Source: a virus
IMG/VR virus record: IMGVR_UViG_3300031699_000001
Location: 1-53,537 of that record
Length of the DNA stretch: 53,537 bases
Reading direction: 5' to 3' (one strand)
Part shown: positions 13,347-20,886 of the stretch, piece by piece
Layout: the number at the start of each line of letters is the position of its first letter
Position numbering within the stretch: the first letter of the stretch is position 1
Program-made: the position numbers and the translations under genes
The notes under the pieces: model-generated
Told to the model about the DNA's origin: nothing
Seen by the model: the letters and a program-made list of their open reading frames with translations, nothing else
Database searches by the model: none

Positions 13347-13372
13347 CTTTCCCCCTTTAACTCTTTTTTCAT
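13343..13372 (-). CDS. Nine-residue leader peptide (MKKELKGER)
   Basis: ATG 13372 has the strong site AAAGGAGTAAACA, and the ORF ends in TGA overlapping the ATG of the 102-residue gene. Its own AAG-GGG-GAA codons form the ribosome site of that gene. This arrangement gives strict translational coupling. It could be a chance short ORF. Confidence 0.4.
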   Translation of the reverse strand: MKKELKGER

Positions 13373-13391
13373 TGTTTACTCCTTTAAAATA

Positions 13392-13428
13392 GAGGCCAGC
13401 TAATCTGCTTGGGGGGACTGCCAGCCTC
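13392..13428 (-). promoter_or_regulatory. Hairpin R6 before the leader peptide
   Basis: GAGGC and GCCTC (13392-13396 with 13424-13428) close a GC-rich 27-base loop that contains further short complementary pieces (CAG/CTG). It is followed by an AT-rich stretch and the AAAGGAG site. Similar in place and composition to hairpin R4. Confidence 0.4.
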
Positions 13429-13434
13429 ATTGAA

Positions 13435-13551
13435 TTAAGAATGCTTCTTACTTACCTTTATTTTTGTAAGTATTTCATCTATCTTTTCGCCTAATACATA
13501 GGCTAGTAAGATCGTTAGTAAGATTGCTGGTAATAGTAGTAGTTTTTTCAT
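13435..13551 (-). CDS. Single-pass membrane peptide, 38 residues
   Basis: MKKLLLLPAILLTILLAYVLG forms one hydrophobic helix of about 17 residues, with a Lys/Glu-rich cytoplasmic tail. It starts by ATGA overlap with the coiled-coil gene. Membrane topology is clear; the job is not. Confidence 0.65.
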   Translation of the reverse strand: MKKLLLLPAILLTILLAYVLGEKIDEILTKIKVSKKHS

Positions 13552-14195
13552 TCGGTTACTCCTAGTTGTTGTAATATACTTCTAATTGTTTGCCACAAAT
13601 CAACAAAATAACTATATTTATATTTTTCTTTAAATTCTAATATTCCATTATCATACCAACTAGCAACATTTTTATTCCTTAACATCTCTTTTAATATTTT
13701 AATTATAGCATCATCAATTTTTGGCTTTTGTTGTTTTAGTTTCTTGATATATTCAATCGCATGCGGAATACATCTTTTACCGTGCATTTTACATTCTGGA
13801 ATTATATTTAATAATCTATCATTTTCTTCTAATAATTTTTCATCAATATATATTTCTTTTTCCAACTGCCTTATTTTATTATTAAGATTTATTTCTATAT
13901 CTAATAAGGCATTGCGTTCCGTTAAAAGGCTTTCAAAAGCGCCGTTTGATTCTTCGATTTCTTCATCTTTTTGCTGTATAATCTCGTCGATTGCGGATTG
14001 TGCAAGTTCAACTATATCTAGTTTTTCCATTTTATCAGACCAACTAGCATAATCAATCATATCATTCCATTCATCCAGCTTTGATTGTTTATTCTCGTTT
14101 TTATCGTTTTTTGCTTGATTTTGCACTTTTATTAACTCGTTTATTTTATCTTTCAAATCCTCAGGTGTATATTTATTGCCTATTTCTTCAATCAT
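13548..14195 (-). CDS. Coiled-coil protein, 215 residues
   Basis: Long heptad-type region (about 60-130) rich in Glu, Leu, Asn and Lys, flanked by shorter helices; a CKMHGKRCIPHAIEY segment near 145-160 has a Cys/His cluster that may bind a metal. Ribosome site AAGGGGGAACAAA. No family recognised. Confidence 0.7.
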   Translation of the reverse strand: MIEEIGNKYTPEDLKDKINELIKVQNQAKNDKNENKQSKLDEWNDMIDYASWSDKMEKLDIVELAQSAIDEIIQQKDEEIEESNGAFESLLTERNALLDIEINLNNKIRQLEKEIYIDEKLLEENDRLLNIIPECKMHGKRCIPHAIEYIKKLKQQKPKIDDAIIKILKEMLRNKNVASWYDNGILEFKEKYKYSYFVDLWQTIRSILQQLGVTE

Positions 14196-14224
14196 TTTGT
14201 TCCCCCTTGTTTTCTAGCATGTAG

Positions 14225-14401
14225 TTAATGTATATTTGTTTTTTTATGGATTAAGTTTATACATTTTTGACATAAATGGATCGATGCCATTTGTAAATTG
14301 TCTTTGCCTATAGATATTCTAAAAATATTGTTATCTGTGTTTTCAATACCGCATGATTGACATTGAAAATACTTAGCAATATTGTCTATAATTTCAATCA
14401 T
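14225..14401 (-). CDS. Small zinc-ribbon protein, 58 residues
   Basis: Cys pairs CQSC (14-17) and CQKC (44-47) about 26 residues apart, the usual spacing of a four-Cys ribbon. TAATG overlap with the 34-residue gene and AAGGAGAGAACATA provide the start. Too short for most automatic gene lists. Function unknown. Confidence 0.7.
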   Translation of the reverse strand: MIEIIDNIAKYFQCQSCGIENTDNNIFRISIGKDNLQMASIHLCQKCINLIHKKTNIH

Positions 14402-14505
14402 TATGTTCTCTCCTTTGGTTTATATATTGCTATTGTAGCTCTACTCTCGACATCGTCAAGATATTTTACATATTCGTCAAACTCTTTGTATTCTTTTTCA
14501 GTCAT
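14401..14505 (-). CDS. Very small protein, 34 residues
   Basis: Acidic N-terminal helix (EKEYKEFDEYVKYLDDV) and a short basic tail. GAGGTGGACATT before ATG, which overlaps the upstream stop as ATGA; its stop overlaps the next start. Its position in a run of coupled genes is the evidence. Confidence 0.55.
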   Translation of the reverse strand: MTEKEYKEFDEYVKYLDDVESRATIAIYKPKERT

Positions 14506-14732
14506 AATGTCCACCTCTTCATTCTAGCCCATTCAAGCAAGTCAAATAAATACCATTTATCATGGCAATAACTAACATTAACCCAACCAGTTTCCCAGTT
14601 ACCATCTTCATTTTTAATCATACCTTTATAATTTGGGTTAAGTTTTTTAAAGTCTCGATCATCCAACCTCTCACCAATAGCTTTAATGCAATGCCATTCT
14701 TTACGACGTCTTATTTGTCTATATGTTTTCAT
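14502..14732 (-). CDS. Hypothetical basic protein, 76 residues
   Basis: Arg-rich start (RQIRRRKEWHCIKAIGERL) and Trp-rich body (WVNVSYCHDKWYLFDLLEW). No domain recognised. AAGTGAGGTTAAT precedes the ATG, immediately after RNA element R7 and its U-rich tail. Confidence 0.7.
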   Translation of the reverse strand: MKTYRQIRRRKEWHCIKAIGERLDDRDFKKLNPNYKGMIKNEDGNWETGWVNVSYCHDKWYLFDLLEWARMKRWTL

Positions 14733-14753
14733 ATTAACCTCACTTAAAAATAA

Positions 14754-14853
14754 GGGTAGGATATTACCCGTTCCGCACCTTCCGGCCGATACCTAACTAG
14801 GATTTTATGTATCGTTTATCGGTATTTAGCTAGCATAAAAAATTATCCTACCC
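14754..14853 (-). ncRNA. Structured RNA element R7, 100 nt with 9-bp closing helix
   Basis: GGGTAGGAT (minus-strand 5' side, 14845-14853) pairs with ATCCTACCC (14754-14762), followed by TTATTTTTAAG. Inside are CCGATA/TATCGG (14786-14791 with 14817-14822) and an alternative GATAC/GTATC pair that shares bases with it, so two inner folds compete. It is the 3' part of a 339-base gap without genes. Confidence 0.5.
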
Positions 14854-14862
14854 AGTCCCAAA

Positions 14863-14941
14863 GATGATAACCCATTCCCTACACGTCTGTAGGTCGTACT
14901 TGTTAATTCAAGTCGGCTGGTTCGCATCATCTCAGTACATC
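14863..14941 (-). ncRNA. Structured RNA element R8: three-way junction, 79 nt
   Basis: GATGAT/ATCATC (14863-14868 with 14936-14941) plus AACC/GGTT close a junction with two perfect hairpins: 14878-14893 (6-bp stem, CCTACA/TGTAGG, 4-base loop) and 14898-14913 (5-bp stem ACTTG/CAAGT, 6-base loop). The two arms on one stem look like a compact tRNA-like or riboswitch-like shape. The stretch 14942-15071 upstream has only weak hairpins and no ORF I trust. Confidence 0.5.
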
Positions 14942-15071
14942 GAGAGCTAAGCGTCCCGGGTCTTATAATAATAATCCTCAATTTTCCACCGACATTTCAG
15001 AGCCTATTTACTCATTGCAAGTCGATGATAGTTTCCATTTAGGCTTTTGGATTAAGTCATCATAGTTTCAA

Positions 15072-15590
15072 TTACCAATTATTAAACTCGTTTCTAGTTA
15101 CATCAAATAAATCTGATAACCAATCATAACATTTATTAGCCATTTCATCAAATATCAATTCATCTAAACTATCAAAGTCTTGGCTGGCTACCTTTTGGAT
15201 AATATTACCGTCCGGAAGCATTTCTTCATCGAGTGGTAAAAATAACCATTTTAAAATATATCGCAATACTTCTAACTCATCTTTTAATTTTTCAAGTAAG
15301 CTATTTATAACCTCTTCTTTTATCAATCCTTTTGATATCATTCTTTGAAGGGCGTCATTTTTCGCACATAATCCAATCAATCTAAAAAAGTTCTTATGTT
15401 TCCATAAAATCCTTATATGGCTAATCGTTGCTTTAAAAGTACCATTCCATATTTTATTAAATACTTTTAAATCTTTTTCTCTGTCCGGATATGCAATAAA
15501 TACTTTCTTCTTATCAATGCCTTTTGACTCGACTATTTTATTTATTGCATCAAGCGTCATTTTATTTAAATAGATTGTTTTATGTTTCAT
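15072..15590 (-). CDS. Hypothetical helical protein, 172 residues
   Basis: Lys/Leu/Ile/Glu-rich and predicted all alpha, with a KIWNGTFKATISHIRILWKH stretch and a C-terminal acidic region. I start it at ATG 15590, where AAGGTG sits 7 bases upstream within the SSB stop region, not at an earlier in-frame codon inside the SSB gene. Adjacent to SSB and recombination genes, so a DNA metabolism role is possible. Confidence 0.65.
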   Translation of the reverse strand: MKHKTIYLNKMTLDAINKIVESKGIDKKKVFIAYPDREKDLKVFNKIWNGTFKATISHIRILWKHKNFFRLIGLCAKNDALQRMISKGLIKEEVINSLLEKLKDELEVLRYILKWLFLPLDEEMLPDGNIIQKVASQDFDSLDELIFDEMANKCYDWLSDLFDVTRNEFNNW

Positions 15591-15592
15591 AA

Positions 15593-16012
15593 TTAAGCAC
15601 CTTGCCACGGATCATCAAATCCATTATTTTGTTGATAGTCATTCGTTAATCCCTCGGCTTGACCTGATGGTTTACTATCACTTTTGCTATCAAGGAATTG
15701 AACTTGACTAGCATTTATGATAACCTTTGATCGTGTTTGATTCGTTGTTTTATCAGTCCATCGTTGCTGTTTATTTCTTCCAACAACACAAACTTGACTA
15801 CCTTTTTTTAAATACTTTTCACAGCTTACAGCTTGATTCCCCCAGACATCAATATCAAAATAATCTACAGTATCAACTTTTTGATCGCCCTGCATAAATG
15901 AATTATTATTTGCTATCGAAAAGTTAGTAACTGGATTCCCTGAGGGTGTATATTTAATTTCAGGGTCTTTAGTTAATCGTCCTATTATAGTTATTTGATT
16001 TATATCTCTCAT
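15593..16012 (-). CDS. ssb: Single-stranded DNA-binding protein (SSB), 139 residues
   Basis: An OB fold of the bacterial SSB family: NQITIIGRLTKDPEIKYTPS at the start, then FSIANN, TVDYFDIDVWG and a KKGSQVCVVGR strand, covering about residues 5-105. The C-terminal tail is Gln/Asp/Gly rich but ends in DDPWQGA, not the usual acidic tip with a terminal Phe, so contact with host SSB partners may differ. It works with the ERF protein and exonuclease upstream in recombination and replication. Confidence 0.92.
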   Translation of the reverse strand: MRDINQITIIGRLTKDPEIKYTPSGNPVTNFSIANNNSFMQGDQKVDTVDYFDIDVWGNQAVSCEKYLKKGSQVCVVGRNKQQRWTDKTTNQTRSKVIINASQVQFLDSKSDSKPSGQAEGLTNDYQQNNGFDDPWQGA

Positions 16013-16380
16013 TATATTACTCCTGTTACTAAATTTTCAGATATTTCTTTTACAACATTATCGTGCATTGCGTTGGCTTTATCATCTGCATCAATTTCAG
16101 AGATTGCCCAGTTAGAATCAAAACTAATTTGTTTTTCTACATCTGCATCATAATATCTAGTGTTGTTATAATCCGCCTCAAATACCATAGTTTCATAATA
16201 TCTATTTAATCCTATTTCTTCATACTGATCTTTATCATTGTAATGCTTCATTAACCCAACTGTAGAAACTACAATTTTTTTGTCTTTATACTCCACTAAA
16301 GTATTTCTTCTAAAAAGACATCTATCGGCACAACAAAAATGTCCTGCCCATCCTCTTTCAGTTTTTTTAACTGTATTCAT
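16012..16380 (-). CDS. Conserved-type phage hypothetical protein, 122 residues
   Basis: Starts with ERGWAGHFCCADRCLFRRNT, a Trp-Gly-His-Cys-Cys signature followed by a beta-rich body (KKIVVSTVGLM, YYETMVFEADY). This type of small protein often lies next to phage recombination genes, but I know no function. The three N-terminal Cys and His could bind a metal. Ribosome site AAGGGGGAATAAG. The last base overlaps the SSB start. Confidence 0.7.
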   Translation of the reverse strand: MNTVKKTERGWAGHFCCADRCLFRRNTLVEYKDKKIVVSTVGLMKHYNDKDQYEEIGLNRYYETMVFEADYNNTRYYDADVEKQISFDSNWAISEIDADDKANAMHDNVVKEISENLVTGVI

Positions 16381-16391
16381 CTTATTCCCCC

Positions 16392-17120
16392 TTATTCCAC
16401 ACCTAGTGGCAAATCATCGTTTATTTTTTCATCTTCTAGTAAAAATTCAGGCTCTTTATCTTCATCACTTGTCTGTAAAGGCTCGTCAAACGCACGAGAA
16501 GCGCCCTCATTTAAGCGGTTTATTATATTTTCTACAAAAATACGATCTTTTAAAAATTGATCGTTTGAGTACGGTTTCTTTGAAGTTATATCTTTTCGCA
16601 GGTTTGAGAAAAATAAGCGCTCTTCATCATTAAGTGAGTCTTTATAATCAACCGCCATTTTAAAAAGTATTTCTCTTTTCTCATTCCATTCAGTAAATCC
16701 TACTGTTTGTTTTGGTGGCAATGTTTCTTTTTTTTCAGGTATTTTTTGAGTGTCTTGACAGTCAGTATCAACATCGCCTGCAATACCCGTTATACTTACA
16801 ATAGAATATCTTCTAAGATAAGTAAATACCGCCCCGTCTGCTTGTATCTGATTTGCACCTTTCATTTGAATATGGCCGACTGTTATTTTACGGGATAGAC
16901 TTTCACCGCTTGAATGGATTATAATATTTTCAATCCCTATTTCATTATTTTCTGAGATAGGCAATTGCAATATTGATAATTCGTGTTTGGCATAAATTGG
17001 TTTTACTTCATCAATAACTTTTTCGAGCGGGATGTAATTATATCCATATCCTTTAGATGAAGGATATAGGTTTTTTACTTCCGCATTTGCTTTAATCATT
17101 GCTGTGTATAAGTTTTTCAT
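16392..17120 (-). CDS. erf: ERF-family single-strand annealing recombinase, 242 residues
   Basis: The N-terminal domain (about 1-120) has the family features YGYNYIPLEKVIDEVKPIY and QADGAVFTYLRRYSI...ITGIAGD. The second half is charged and ends in a strongly acidic tail (DEDKEPEFLLEDEK). ERF proteins anneal complementary single strands, here probably those produced by the exonuclease at 18537-19385, with SSB present. This gives a lambda Red-like set. Ribosome site AAAGGAGTAAACA. Confidence 0.9.
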   Translation of the reverse strand: MKNLYTAMIKANAEVKNLYPSSKGYGYNYIPLEKVIDEVKPIYAKHELSILQLPISENNEIGIENIIIHSSGESLSRKITVGHIQMKGANQIQADGAVFTYLRRYSIVSITGIAGDVDTDCQDTQKIPEKKETLPPKQTVGFTEWNEKREILFKMAVDYKDSLNDEERLFFSNLRKDITSKKPYSNDQFLKDRIFVENIINRLNEGASRAFDEPLQTSDEDKEPEFLLEDEKINDDLPLGVE

Positions 17121-17134
17121 TGTTTACTCCTTTA

Positions 17135-17299
17135 TTATTTAATTGTTAGTACTATGGTATTTATTGTTATAGTCACCGTATTTATAACTATCAAAAATAT
17201 CCCTACAAAAAATAGCCTAGAATCAGGCGGATATCTAAAAATATCATATATGCCTAGCGAAAAAAGTAACGAGCTTAAGATAATTAAAATAATATTCAT
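17135..17299 (-). CDS. Small membrane protein, 54 residues
   Basis: Two hydrophobic helices (about 2-20 and 29-50) separated by RYPPDSR. AAAGGAGAAATATA is a strong ribosome site. It sits between ERF and the coiled-coil gene and was found only by reading the 198-base gap. Function unknown. Confidence 0.65.
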   Translation of the reverse strand: MNIILIILSSLLFSLGIYDIFRYPPDSRLFFVGIFLIVINTVTITINTIVLTIK

Positions 17300-17318
17300 T
17301 ATATTTCTCCTTTATTAT

Positions 17319-18305
17319 TTATAATTTAGTACAATTTTCTCTTATGTAATTAGAAACTTTTGTTAATTGATCTTTTACCTGTGATAACAATTGTATTGAT
17401 TCAATACTGTTTAATTCTGGCAATTCCATTTTATCAATATTGTTAGCAAGTGTTATAAGTTTATTTTTATCCGGCATCATAGCAATTGATTTTTTTATTT
17501 GTTCTTCTTCTAATCGTTTTTTATTTTCAGCTTCTTCTTTTGCCTTTTGTTCATTCTGGATTCTTAATCTCTCTGCTTCAAGTTTTTGCCTTTCTGCTTC
17601 TATAGCTTTTCTTTCAGCTTCTTCTTTTGCTAATCTCTCAGCATTTTCTTTTTCTATTTTTTCTCTTTCTAGTTTTATAATTCTGTCTTTTTCTTCTGCT
17701 TCTTTTTGCAAACGATCATTATCTGCTTTTAATCTTGCTCTTTCTTCTGCTTCTGCTTTTTCATTTGCGATTCTTTGTTCTTCCGCTTGTTTTTCTGCTT
17801 CTTTCCTAGCCTCATAAGCCATTCCAGAGTTTTGTAATAGTTGATTGAATGCTTGATCGTTCATGTTTACAAGATCATAAAAAGAGCCATCGACATCTAC
17901 AACCGCTAATTGATTAAATCTTTCGGCTCTAATTTTTTCAAGCCTTTCTTGTTCTAATCTTTCAACAAACTTTTCTTTTTCGAGTAGGCTATCTTCAATT
18001 GGTTTTACAGTTCCTGCAATTAGATTATAGCAACCATCGATAAATCGACCTTCGACTAAGATGTTTTCTTTTAATTGCTTTTTTACTTTCTCTGCATTCA
18101 CTCGGATATCTTTTAAGTTTAATCTGATATCTCTTGCTTCTTTCATTTCTTTTATTTGAGATATATCTGTTATCTCAATTGATCTTGCCTTTGCTTCATA
18201 TTCCGATACTTGATCGAAAAACTGATTAAATTGTTCCATTACAACCTGAGCCTTTGGCTTTTCAAGTTGGGTTGTTTCTACTAATTTTACTAATTCATTA
18301 TTCAT
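17319..18305 (-). CDS. Long coiled-coil protein of the recombination cluster, 328 residues
   Basis: A helical N-terminal region (1-150), then a very long Glu/Lys/Ala/Arg coiled coil (about 165-280, with repeated EEAERKAIEAERQKLEAERL-type heptads), then a short globular end. Proteins with this design lie between exonuclease and ERF/RecT genes in many phages and are often annotated DUF1351-like. The function is not established; a scaffold for recombination proteins is a reasonable guess. Ribosome site AAGGAGAAATAAG. Confidence 0.75.
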   Translation of the reverse strand: MNNELVKLVETTQLEKPKAQVVMEQFNQFFDQVSEYEAKARSIEITDISQIKEMKEARDIRLNLKDIRVNAEKVKKQLKENILVEGRFIDGCYNLIAGTVKPIEDSLLEKEKFVERLEQERLEKIRAERFNQLAVVDVDGSFYDLVNMNDQAFNQLLQNSGMAYEARKEAEKQAEEQRIANEKAEAEERARLKADNDRLQKEAEEKDRIIKLEREKIEKENAERLAKEEAERKAIEAERQKLEAERLRIQNEQKAKEEAENKKRLEEEQIKKSIAMMPDKNKLITLANNIDKMELPELNSIESIQLLSQVKDQLTKVSNYIRENCTKL

Positions 18306-18357
18306 CTTATTTCTCCTTTATTATTTATATAACTTTACTGCTTTATAGCAATAATAT

Positions 18358-18540
18358 TTAATGTTTCTTTACGAATTTATTATATAACTTTATTGTCAAT
18401 ATTATAATTATATATAGTATATTGCTAACAATTATACAGAACATAATATATATTATTTGCTTCAATCCATGAAATCTAAATGATGATATCAATGGAATAA
18501 ATAAAGCTCCAAAATTATAAGCTAACCAGTTTATTTTCAT
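18358..18540 (-). CDS. Small membrane protein, 60 residues
   Basis: Two hydrophobic helices (about 8-20 and 28-50) with a basic C-terminus (YNKFVKKH). ATGA-type overlap with the exonuclease stop and an AAAGGAGAG ribosome site. Another in a series of tiny membrane proteins in the early region. Confidence 0.65.
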   Translation of the reverse strand: MKINWLAYNFGALFIPLISSFRFHGLKQIIYIMFCIIVSNILYIIIILTIKLYNKFVKKH

Positions 18541-19385
18541 TTTCTCTCCTTTGCTCTCGGGTTATAATACTCACACCATTTATTAACTCGGCAATAATCC
18601 TCACACTTTGCATCAACTCCCTCTCGATATTCTACACTATATTTATCATCAAGAGTTTTTAAATACTCGCTTGCCGATAATTCATCATCAAATAACTTAG
18701 TTGCTTTCTTATTGCCTTTTTTCATTATAGCCCATTTTTCATCTCTTAACCAGCGTTCTTTTTTATTACAGATAATATCCGTTTCGGTTAAGTGTTTTTG
18801 AATCCGATCTTTTATAAAGGCCTCAGTTTTTTCATTATCCCAGAGATTTAGCTCTATCATTTCAATTGGGTTTTGTGGATAGTCTTTTTCTGTTTTACTC
18901 TTACCTTTTGAATAATCCCTCAATATCATTATAGCTCTTATTTTTTTAACTGTAAATCCATATATATATAATAGATAAGCATAGATATTAAGTTGCTGTT
19001 CGAAGTCAGTATAATCTTTATATTTATATTTCCAGACACTCGACATTTTATAATCATCCAGTGTTCCATCTTCATAAAAGGCATCAAATTGACCAGATAT
19101 CTCAATACCATCTATAACAACTTTTAACCGTTCTTCAATTAAAACCTCTTTACTGTCGTTTGATTTTGTTAACACTTCATGTAAGGCTGTTCCGGTTAAA
19201 GCCCAGACCCTATCCATAACATCCTCAGTAATTTCCGCACTATGTAGCTTTTCAAGATTAAGCATATAAGGGCTTTTTAATAAATCGGTTGCTGAGTATT
19301 TTGAAGTATTAGTATAATCACGTTGGAATGATTTAACTGCATTTTCAAAAACTTTTGGAAGGTTTAATTTATTTGTTATTGTCAT
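18537..19385 (-). CDS. PD-(D/E)XK exonuclease (Cas4/AddB-like), 282 residues
   Basis: Key residues in order: GTALHE (His in motif I, near 76), SGQFDAF (Asp, near 110) and LDDYKMSS (Asp-X-Lys, near 120), then QLNIYAYLL (Gln-Tyr motif). A C-terminal CEDYCRVNKWCEYY gives three Cys that with an upstream Cys (IICNK) could hold an iron-sulfur cluster as in Cas4/AddB. It should resect DNA 5' ends for the ERF protein. Ribosome site GAGGTGAAGAA. Confidence 0.88.
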   Translation of the reverse strand: MTITNKLNLPKVFENAVKSFQRDYTNTSKYSATDLLKSPYMLNLEKLHSAEITEDVMDRVWALTGTALHEVLTKSNDSKEVLIEERLKVVIDGIEISGQFDAFYEDGTLDDYKMSSVWKYKYKDYTDFEQQLNIYAYLLYIYGFTVKKIRAIMILRDYSKGKSKTEKDYPQNPIEMIELNLWDNEKTEAFIKDRIQKHLTETDIICNKKERWLRDEKWAIMKKGNKKATKLFDDELSASEYLKTLDDKYSVEYREGVDAKCEDYCRVNKWCEYYNPRAKERK

Positions 19386-19591
19386 TTCTTCACCTCTTCA
19401 TATCTTACTACCATATCAGCGAGGTCGCTTTGTATTCTGTCAATTTTAGATTGCTTCTTTGCACACTCAAAACGTTCTGCAATTAAACTTCCTTTTAGAT
19501 ACGCAATAACTAAATAAGGATCGTTTTTAAAATTTTCAAAGGCGTTGTCTATTTCCGTTTCTATTTGTTCTTTTATTTTATTTAGTTCCAT
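19382..19591 (-). CDS. Small coiled-coil protein, 69 residues
   Basis: Two helices with heptad character (KIKEQIETEIDNAFENF and KKQSKIDRIQSDLADM). AAGGAGTTAATCAA ribosome site; ATGA overlap with the exonuclease. Perhaps an accessory subunit; not recognised. Confidence 0.65.
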   Translation of the reverse strand: MELNKIKEQIETEIDNAFENFKNDPYLVIAYLKGSLIAERFECAKKQSKIDRIQSDLADMVVRYEEVKK

Positions 19592-19797
19592 TTGATTAAC
19601 TCCTTAATAATGTAGTCTAATGTTTCACCGTTAACTTTGCTTGTAATGTTGCGAAAGTACTTGAATGTTAATTCCTTTTTTCCATTACGTATTTCTGATA
19701 GGCTAGTATTTGGCATCCCTATCCAGTCGGCTAGCTGCTGATCGGTAGTAAGATTTAGCACGCCTTTTAAGTAGTTGAATAGTTTGTTATAATCCAT
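19582..19797 (-). CDS. Cro/CI-type helix-turn-helix regulator, 71 residues
   Basis: LTTDQQLADWIGMPNTSLSE followed by IRNGKKELTF is a complete lambda-repressor-like helix-turn-helix (about 16-46), with the recognition helix TSLSEIRNG. No dimerisation or cleavage domain is present, so it resembles Cro more than CI. It is the only clear transcription regulator and may act at the palindrome and promoter region near 22.1 kb. GAGGAGCTTAATA ribosome site. Confidence 0.85.
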   Translation of the reverse strand: MDYNKLFNYLKGVLNLTTDQQLADWIGMPNTSLSEIRNGKKELTFKYFRNITSKVNGETLDYIIKELIKWN

Positions 19798-20164
19798 TAT
19801 TAAGCTCCTCTTCTTTTATTTCAAATGCTTTTAGGATTGCCTCATTCTCTGAATCTTCTTTATCAATGTAAATATTAGTACTATAAAATTCATAATTATT
19901 TTGTCGATTATATATAAAGCATTTAAAACCATTTCCATTGATTGAATAATGATATGTTATAATTATCATATTATTTCGAAAAAACTTTTCAAGATCACAA
20001 TAGCAAACTCTAATATGCTCTCTTGTAGAAAAATTTATTATTTTATGTAATTCCAACTTGCCAGTAAAATCATTATGCCACTCGATAAACCATACCCTAT
20101 GTTTTAAAAACAAAATATAACTATTTATATATTTTTCTTTTATATCTTTCCAGTTAATATTCAT
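19787..20164 (-). CDS. Hypothetical protein, 125 residues
   Basis: Aromatic-rich and beta-rich (YILFLKHRVWFIEWHNDF), with an acidic tail; no membrane helix long enough to span. I start it at ATG 20164, which has AAAGGAGTCAAACTA and overlaps the stop of the small membrane protein (TAATG); a longer frame upstream reads through that membrane gene and is not needed. Confidence 0.65.
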   Translation of the reverse strand: MNINWKDIKEKYINSYILFLKHRVWFIEWHNDFTGKLELHKIINFSTREHIRVCYCDLEKFFRNNMIIITYHYSINGNGFKCFIYNRQNNYEFYSTNIYIDKEDSENEAILKAFEIKEEELNNGL

Positions 20165-20331
20165 TAGTTTGACTCCTTTAATATTTTTGATAGACAAAAA
20201 GCTATTATACAAACACACAAAATCCCAAATCCCACCCATGGCCAGAAGTAATCACTATATATCATTTCAGTTACCGAAAGCCCAAATAATAGCACAAAAA
20301 GCATCATTATTATTATGTTTATTATTTTCAT
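20164..20331 (-). CDS. Small membrane protein, 55 residues
   Basis: Two hydrophobic helices (about 3-20 and 31-48) with a WPWVGFG turn; short Lys/Glu tail. GGAGATATAAG before the ATG. Stop and next start overlap as TAATG. Confidence 0.65.
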   Translation of the reverse strand: MKIINIIIMMLFVLLFGLSVTEMIYSDYFWPWVGFGILCVCIIAFCLSKILKESN

Positions 20332-20332
20332 C

Positions 20333-20545
20333 TTATATCTCCTTTAATTCATCAAGTTCATTTTCAATTGTCATGTTGTCTATTATTTGACAATCAAAGT
20401 TAAGCAATGCATCTTCTAGTTGATCACCTAAAACTTTTAATGTATCGTATGTTTTCACGGCATTAAACTTTTTAAGAAAGTTCTCTCGAAAGTCTACGAT
20501 ATCATCTAATGTTTTGATGATTTCTGTTAAGTCATAGTTATTCAT
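20333..20545 (-). CDS. Hypothetical acidic helical protein, 70 residues
   Basis: Leu/Asp/Glu-rich, no Cys-pair or membrane segment. AAAAGGAGTAAACA ribosome site; ATGA overlap with the gene upstream. Function unknown. Confidence 0.65.
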   Translation of the reverse strand: MNNYDLTEIIKTLDDIVDFRENFLKKFNAVKTYDTLKVLGDQLEDALLNFDCQIIDNMTIENELDELKEI

Positions 20546-20742
20546 TGTTTACTCCTTTTATAATATCCGTGTTTTATTTGATCTTCAATAGTAAGCATAT
20601 CCTCAACGCTATAATGCCACCATTGCTTATATTTGCCATAATATTTATACACAACAATTATTTCGCTATTATCCTCGAATATATTTACTACATGATATTT
20701 TGTAGCCTTATTATACTTATAAAAACAATCACCTACTTTCAT
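20542..20742 (-). CDS. Hypothetical beta-rich protein, 66 residues
   Basis: Short strands with many Tyr, Lys and Val (YHVVNIFEDNSEIIVVYKYY), a possible SH3-like barrel. The strong site ATAGGAGGATAACA is formed by the last Gly-Gly codons of the acidic gene upstream. Function unknown. Confidence 0.65.
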   Translation of the reverse strand: MKVGDCFYKYNKATKYHVVNIFEDNSEIIVVYKYYGKYKQWWHYSVEDMLTIEDQIKHGYYKRSKQ

Positions 20743-20744
20743 TG

Positions 20745-20885
20745 TTATCCTCCTATATAATCAAGTCTGTCATAGTCTTCATAAGGTTCTTCAGGCTCGC
20801 CAAAATCTTCCTCATTATCTTCCGGCACGTCATCTTCATGGACGTCTGTACATTCACGCTCTAACCATTTGTCGTGTCCTTGCAT
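20745..20885 (-). CDS. Very acidic small protein, 46 residues
   Basis: Nineteen Asp/Glu and three Lys/Arg, with an EDNEEDFGEPEEPYEDYD core. Such charge patterns occur in DNA-mimic inhibitors, but also in unremarkable phage proteins. AAAAGGAGCGTAAA precedes the ATG. Below usual length cut-offs. Confidence 0.65.
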   Translation of the reverse strand: MQGHDKWLERECTDVHEDDVPEDNEEDFGEPEEPYEDYDRLDYIGG

Positions 20886-20886
20886 T

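Noticed and set aside
16280-16633. 117-codon plus-strand frame opposite ERF and its neighbour
   Set aside because: Crosses two genes on the other strand without a ribosome site or recognisable domain.
19582-19797. Evidence for lysogeny
   Set aside because: A lone Cro-like HTH without integrase, CI-type cleavage domain or attachment site does not show a temperate life style.
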